Shown in pieces: positions 59,883-64,000 of a stretch of DNA of 64,000 nucleotides. The notes beneath the pieces are model-generated. The model saw nothing but the letters and a program-made list of their open reading frames with translations. It was not told the DNA's origin and did no database searches. The translations under genes were made by a program, and so were the position numbers. Source of the stretch: Beijerinckiaceae bacterium (GTDB lineage Bacteria > Pseudomonadota > Alphaproteobacteria > Rhizobiales > Beijerinckiaceae); the NCBI GenBank assembly GCA_009773635.1, contig WSYC01000014.1, forward strand, positions 86,735 through 150,734, written 5' to 3'. The first letter of the stretch is position 1. Each line of letters starts with the position of its first letter.

Positions 59883-62800
59883 ATGGCGAATGCATTGCCG
59901 TGGAGTGTTCGGGGAATTGATCCTGATATCAGGGAACAGGCGGTCGAGGCCGCGCACCGTTCCGGGATGTCGGTTGGCCAGTGGCTCAATCAAGTTCTTG
60001 CGGGCAATCTCGATGACGACGACATGGATGACGAACCCATGGGCGGACGCGCCCGGCGCATGCCGCGCCGCAAGCTGCGCCGAATTGATGAATTGAACGA
60101 ACGCCTCGAGCGGCTTGGGCAGCATCGCACTTCCACCGCGGCACACCGGTTTTCGGATCAGGACAACGACAACGCGCCGGTGCTGGATCTTCTGGAGCAC
60201 GCGGTTCATGCCATCGAGCGGATCGAGAAGCGGGCGGGCTCGGCCTCTGGCGACAACGCGCCTGCGACACGCAGGGCCGATACCGAGGCGATCGCGGAAA
60301 CGCTCCGCGCCTTCGAGCGCAAGCTCGACACGCTCGCAGGCCCGCGCGTGGCGCAGGGGGCACACGCCGATGCCGGCATCGAGCAGCGTCTGAATGGCAT
60401 TCTGGCCATGCTCGACCGCATGCAGGCCCCGCCGGCCGCGATGCCGTCCGCCGGCTTTGCCAGCACCCCGAACCGCGGCTTTCCGGATGAAGATCCGGCA
60501 TTCACCCGCACCTTGGCTGAAATCGAGGCGCGTCGCCGTAACCTTGATGGCGATTCGACCGCGCCCCAGCATCCGGCGACGGGCTCGCGCCAGAGCACCG
60601 CGCAGGGTGCCGGCTCGGCCATCGATACGATGCGCGACCAGCTCGGCCAGCTCATCACGCGGATCGACGAGATGCGCGCCGAACCGAAAGCCGATCACAC
60701 CAGCCTCCAGAGCCGCCTTGACGAATTGACGACCCGGATCGAGGCCTGGCGCGGCCAGCCACAGGATGACTATGTCGCCCTGCGCAGCGATCTTGCTGGG
60801 CTTGCAACCTCGATCGAGAAGCTCTCACCCCAACGCCTCGTCGGCATGGTGGAAACCGCCGTCGAGACCATGGCAGAAAAAGCCTTCCGGGCGCAGCGTG
60901 AGGGCCTGCCGGAGCGGCTGATGGAGCCGCTCGAACGCGTCCATGAAGATGTGCGCGCGGTTCTGCGTGAGGTGGCAGCTTCGCGCGGCACGGATCTCCT
61001 GACGCAGGAAGTCGGGAATATCGCGCGCCGCCTCGATGTGATCTCGCAAGGAGCGGATCCTTCCCGCCTTGAAGATATTGCGCGCGAAACCGCCGGCATC
61101 AAGACGCTCGTCGGGCAGGCGCTGCGCACGCAGCCGCTCGAAGGCCTCGCCCTTCAGATCGAGGCGCTCGGCAAGCAGATCGAAAAATTCCAGAAGAGCC
61201 CCGGCGCCGGCGGCGACCGGCAGGTGCTCGACGCCATCCGCGATGTCAGCGATCGGCTGGAGCGCATCGACCCCGCCGCCACCTTCAAGGGGATCGAAAC
61301 GCGCCTTGCGACCATCGGCGGCATCGAGGACAAGCTCGCAGAAATCGCGCGCGGCATGAAGAAGCTTGCAAAGGAAGCGCAACCCTTCCCGCAGCTCGAC
61401 ACCATCACGGAACGGCTCGAGCGCATTGATCGCGTGCTCGACAACGCCAAGGAAACCCCGCTTGCCGGGCTGAGCACGCTGGCCGAACGGCTCGACAAGA
61501 TCGGCTCTTCGCTGGACCGCGTCGCGAGCCATGCGCCGCAGGACAATCAGGATGCCCTCGTCGGCATGCTCGAACGCCTGTCCGAGCGGATGGACAGGGT
61601 CCACGCCACCAACGCGGATTCAACCGCGCTTGATTCGCTTCAGGACGAAATCGCCCGCCTCGCCAAGCGCATGGAACAGGTCGGCGGTGCGCCGGCCGGG
61701 CTTGATGGCATCGAACGCTCCGTCAGCGATATCTTCAGCCAGCTCGACCAGAACCGTCGCGACATGCACGAGGTCGCCGAGATTGCCGCGACGAAAGCCG
61801 CCCGCGAAACGCTCAAGAGCGCCCCCGCCGCAGCCGACAGCAACGAAACGCTGGCGGCGGAAGGCCTGCTGCTGATCAAGCGCGATCTCAACGAATTCAA
61901 GACCGCGCAGAGCGAAGCGGAACGCCGCACCCGCAGCACGCTCGAAGCCCTGCACGGAACGCTTGAAACGCTGGTTTCCCGCCTTGGTGACGTCGAAGCG
62001 GCGCCAAGAATCGAAGCCGGATCGAGGCCAGCCTCGGCCGCGGCACCTATGCCGCCGGTGAAAGCAGATGCAGCCATCCCGGCGATGACTGCGCAGCGTC
62101 CGCAACCCATGCCGCAGGTCGGCCGCGCCGAACCGGCATCGCGCACCCTGAAATCCACGCCCGGCCTTGACGACAATCCGGCCGATCTCCCGCTCGAACC
62201 GGGCATGCAGCCCGGCCAGGCGGGAACGGTCATGACGGCGGACCCTGTTGCGGGCGGGGATCCCCGGTCGAATTTCATCGCAGCCGCCCGCCGTGCGGCA
62301 CAGAACGCCGCAGACAAGAGCCAGCAGGCCCTTGCCGAGACCAAGGCTCCGGGCAAGCCCGGCAAACCGGAAAAAGCCCCGCTGGATGCCGGCGCCGCTG
62401 CGACCTCCTTCATCGTCCGCGCCCGCAAACCGATCCTGCTCGGCCTCGCCGCGCTCGTCTTCTCGCTGGGCGCGATGAAGGTTCTCACAACGCGCAATAT
62501 CGGCGGCACCGACATGGTTCCCCCCCTGCAGGAGCGTCCGGCCCAGACCAAACCGCTCTCCGCGCCCGTCAATCCTGCCGGCACCAGCACTCCGGAACCG
62601 GGCGGCGACCCGCAGTCGACCGGCAGCGCGGGCACAGCGCCGGTCGTCGTCGAGAACCAGCCGATCCCGACCATCCAGCCCAACGGCAGCGTGATCCCCG
62701 GCATCACCTCCCCGAGCCTTAACGCGATGACCTCAGGCCCCGGCAAGCGCGGGCAGCGCCTTGGTGAAACGAGCGCGGTATCCCAGATCGACCCGATGAC

Positions 62801-63524
62801 GGTCGGCAGCATCAATGCTGATGGCACCGCCAGGCCGATCGAGACCGGCCGCCCGGCGATCGACAGCCTCATCGCCCAGTCCGGCGGCATGAAGGGGCAG
62901 GACAAGCTCCGCGAAGCTGCGCTGGATGGCAACGTCGCTGCCCTGTTCGAAATCGGCGCCCGCTACGCCGATGGCCGCGGCATTGCGCGCGACCCGAAGC
63001 TCGCCGCCCGCTGGTTCGAGCAGGCCGCAGCCTCGGGGCACGGGCCGTCGCAATACCGGCTCGCCAGCCTCTATCGCGAAGGCAAGGGCATTACGAAAGA
63101 TCCGGCGCTGGCGTTCCAGTGGTTTGATCGCGCCGCGGCGCAGGGCCACGTCCTCGCGATGCACAACGCCGCGGTGCTGCTGGCCGAAGGCGTGCACGGC
63201 GCGCCCGACTATGCGGGAGCCGCGCTCTGGTTCAAGCGCGCTGCCGAGCACGGCATCAAGGACAGCCAGTTCAACGTCGCCATCCTGTTTGCACGCGGTC
63301 TGGGCGTCAATCAGGACCTCGGCGAGGCCTATCGCTGGTTCGCGATCGCGGCGTTGCAGGGCGATCAGGACGCGGGCAAGAAGCGCGATGACATCGCCGC
63401 CCGCCTCCCGAGAGACCAGCTCTCCAGGGAAAACGAGCGCGTGAAGGCGTTCAAGCCGAACAAGGCCAGTCCGGCCGCCAACGAACCCGGCGCCTGGGAG
63501 AAGGGTGCCCGGCAAGGCACCTGA
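59883..63524 (+). CDS. PodJ-like polarity protein: coiled coil, one membrane segment, SEL1 repeats
   Basis: About 1213 residues. An N-terminal motif PWSVRGIDPDIREQAVEAAH with MSVGQWLNQVL (about 5-38) is characteristic of alphaproteobacterial PodJ/SEL1 proteins. Long coiled coils follow (about 60-680), then a Pro/Ala-rich linker. One membrane segment (KPILLGLAALVFSLGAMKVL, about 848-868) precedes a periplasmic part with four SEL1 repeats (about 1010-1185; ALFEIGARYADGRGIARDP, YRLASLYREGKGITKDP). This cytoplasmic-coil, TM, periplasmic-SEL1 layout is that of PodJ, which marks a cell pole for flagellar or pilus assembly. The start at 59883 is preferred; 59856 and 59802 are possible. The neighbouring flagellin fits a polar motility theme. 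Confidence 0.85.
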   Translation: MANALPWSVRGIDPDIREQAVEAAHRSGMSVGQWLNQVLAGNLDDDDMDDEPMGGRARRMPRRKLRRIDELNERLERLGQHRTSTAAHRFSDQDNDNAPVLDLLEHAVHAIERIEKRAGSASGDNAPATRRADTEAIAETLRAFERKLDTLAGPRVAQGAHADAGIEQRLNGILAMLDRMQAPPAAMPSAGFASTPNRGFPDEDPAFTRTLAEIEARRRNLDGDSTAPQHPATGSRQSTAQGAGSAIDTMRDQLGQLITRIDEMRAEPKADHTSLQSRLDELTTRIEAWRGQPQDDYVALRSDLAGLATSIEKLSPQRLVGMVETAVETMAEKAFRAQREGLPERLMEPLERVHEDVRAVLREVAASRGTDLLTQEVGNIARRLDVISQGADPSRLEDIARETAGIKTLVGQALRTQPLEGLALQIEALGKQIEKFQKSPGAGGDRQVLDAIRDVSDRLERIDPAATFKGIETRLATIGGIEDKLAEIARGMKKLAKEAQPFPQLDTITERLERIDRVLDNAKETPLAGLSTLAERLDKIGSSLDRVASHAPQDNQDALVGMLERLSERMDRVHATNADSTALDSLQDEIARLAKRMEQVGGAPAGLDGIERSVSDIFSQLDQNRRDMHEVAEIAATKAARETLKSAPAAADSNETLAAEGLLLIKRDLNEFKTAQSEAERRTRSTLEALHGTLETLVSRLGDVEAAPRIEAGSRPASAAAPMPPVKADAAIPAMTAQRPQPMPQVGRAEPASRTLKSTPGLDDNPADLPLEPGMQPGQAGTVMTADPVAGGDPRSNFIAAARRAAQNAADKSQQALAETKAPGKPGKPEKAPLDAGAAATSFIVRARKPILLGLAALVFSLGAMKVLTTRNIGGTDMVPPLQERPAQTKPLSAPVNPAGTSTPEPGGDPQSTGSAGTAPVVVENQPIPTIQPNGSVIPGITSPSLNAMTSGPGKRGQRLGETSAVSQIDPMTVGSINADGTARPIETGRPAIDSLIAQSGGMKGQDKLREAALDGNVAALFEIGARYADGRGIARDPKLAARWFEQAAASGHGPSQYRLASLYREGKGITKDPALAFQWFDRAAAQGHVLAMHNAAVLLAEGVHGAPDYAGAALWFKRAAEHGIKDSQFNVAILFARGLGVNQDLGEAYRWFAIAALQGDQDAGKKRDDIAARLPRDQLSRENERVKAFKPNKASPAANEPGAWEKGARQGT

Positions 63525-63580
63525 TTTCGCTAGGCCGCATGTGTTGACGCCGGCAGGCACGGGGGCCACAAACAAACCCG

Positions 63581-63608
63581 GGATGATCGGCTCCAACGCG
63601 GATCATCC
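63581..63608. promoter_or_regulatory. Inverted repeat before the TauE/SafE gene
   Basis: GGATGATC (63581-63588) and GATCATCC (63601-63608) are perfect inverted arms with a 12-base spacer. It ends 15 bases before the ATG at 63624, so it could be an operator or a leader hairpin. The sequence resembles the GGATCATCC ends of the 49005-49103 repeats and may be a worn copy. Confidence 0.4.
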
Positions 63609-63623
63609 ACAGTACGGTGTTCC

Positions 63624-64000
63624 ATGCAACTTTATCTCCCGATCGCCGAGCTGCCGCTCAACCTCTTCCTCCTGCTCGGCATGGGGGGAGCGATCGGATT
63701 TATCTCCGGTCTTTTCGGCGTTGGCGGCGGCTTTTTGCTCACACCCCTGCTGATTTTCGTCGGTGTGCCCGCTCCGGTCGCGGTGGCGACCTCCTCCGTG
63801 CATATCGCAGCCTCCTCCGTCACCGGCGCGCTCACCTATTGGCGACGCAAGGCGCTCGACCTGAAGCTGGGCACGGTTCTGGTCGTCGGCGGTCTCGCCG
63901 GCACGGTGCTCGGCGTGCTCTTTTTCAACCAGATGCGCCGGCTTGGCCACCTCGATCTCGTCATCACGCTCTCCTATGTCACGTTGCTGATGTCGGTCGG
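63624..64000 (+). CDS. TauE/SafE-family permease, N-terminal part
   Basis: The reading from ATG 63624 stays open to the window edge (125 codons). It gives MQLYLPIAELPLNLFLLLG, then the family hallmark FISGLFGVGGGFLLTPLLIF and VATSSVHIAASSVTGALTYW, with about four hydrophobic segments so far. The family includes putative sulfite/organosulfonate exporters, but many members move other anions. The C-terminal repeat lies outside the window. It is far from the sox genes, so a link to sulfur oxidation is only a thought. Confidence 0.88.
   Translation, partial: MQLYLPIAELPLNLFLLLGMGGAIGFISGLFGVGGGFLLTPLLIFVGVPAPVAVATSSVHIAASSVTGALTYWRRKALDLKLGTVLVVGGLAGTVLGVLFFNQMRRLGHLDLVITLSYVTLLMSV

Noticed and set aside
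63624..64000. Functional link of the TauE/SafE permease to the sox genes as sulfite exporter
   Set aside because: It is 56 kb away, truncated by the window edge, and the family moves various anions.

Overview
The window is about 64 kb of high-GC, tightly packed DNA and looks like chromosome of an alphaproteobacterium, most likely a Hyphomicrobiales (Rhizobiales) member. The grounds are the gene content (TRAP and BKACE catabolism, a PodJ-like SEL1 protein, a flagellin, a symporter-type hybrid kinase, PCuAC/SCO copper genes), a perfect CtrA-type box, and intergenic repeats of a kind common in this order (GAGCATTTTCAAGCGAAGTGG-like and AAAACCGGTTTCCACTTTT-like). I saw no rRNA, tRNA, CRISPR array, phage or insertion sequence. 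Both ends cut genes: a TRAP permease on the left and a TauE/SafE permease on the right.

Layout. (1) 1-2.5 kb: tail of a dicarboxylate-type TRAP permease, then a convergent class I fumarase. (2) 2.6-7.4 kb: a compact plus-strand operon joining a periplasmic molybdenum hydroxylase (IorA/IorB type) to soxX, soxY, soxZ and soxA. No soxB or soxCD is in the window, and SoxY has a non-canonical C-terminal cysteine arm. This is the best candidate for an undescribed system here. (3) 7.4-16.4 kb: a minus-strand seven-gene unit with a peptide-type ABC importer (binding protein, two permeases, fused ATPase), an acetylpolyamine-amidohydrolase-like deacetylase, a PdxA2-like dehydrogenase and an aldehyde dehydrogenase. 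A divergent M20 carbamoylase-type hydrolase lies at 16.6-17.9 kb. (4) 18.0-21.2 kb: a sugar-type ABC importer without its own ATPase. (5) 21.3-29.9 kb: an SDR and a GntR regulator, divergent from a branched-chain-type ABC importer whose second permease and both ATPases are one polypeptide. A 3-hydroxyacyl-CoA-dehydrogenase-like enzyme and a BKACE enzyme follow, a pair that suggests beta-keto acid or carnitine-like catabolism.

(6) 30-42.3 kb: an exopolysaccharide locus with a CelD-type acetyltransferase, a GumC/Wzz copolymerase with degenerate kinase-like domain, a VpsF-like polymerase, a flippase, a GH10 glycanase, WecG/TagA and two GT4 glycosyltransferases, and a GINT1-like propeller protein. 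(7) 42.3-45.1 kb: an AbrB-family membrane protein, an aminotransferase and mscL. (8) 45.4-50.6 kb: a large sodium:solute-symporter/PAS hybrid histidine kinase, then a copper-delivery operon (DUF2946, PCuAC, SCO). (9) 50.6-57.8 kb: a DsbA-like isomerase, a thioesterase and a beta-oxidation operon (acyl-CoA dehydrogenase, thiolase, cupin, FadJ-type enzyme). (10) 58-64 kb: an isolated flagellin with terminator, a long AT-richer gap with one possible small gene, a PodJ-like polarity protein and the start of a TauE/SafE permease.

Shared logic: most of the left half is solute capture and organic acid/amine/sulfur catabolism under local control. Two ABC operons carry RNA structures exactly between the binding-protein gene and the first permease gene, which should raise binding protein over permease.
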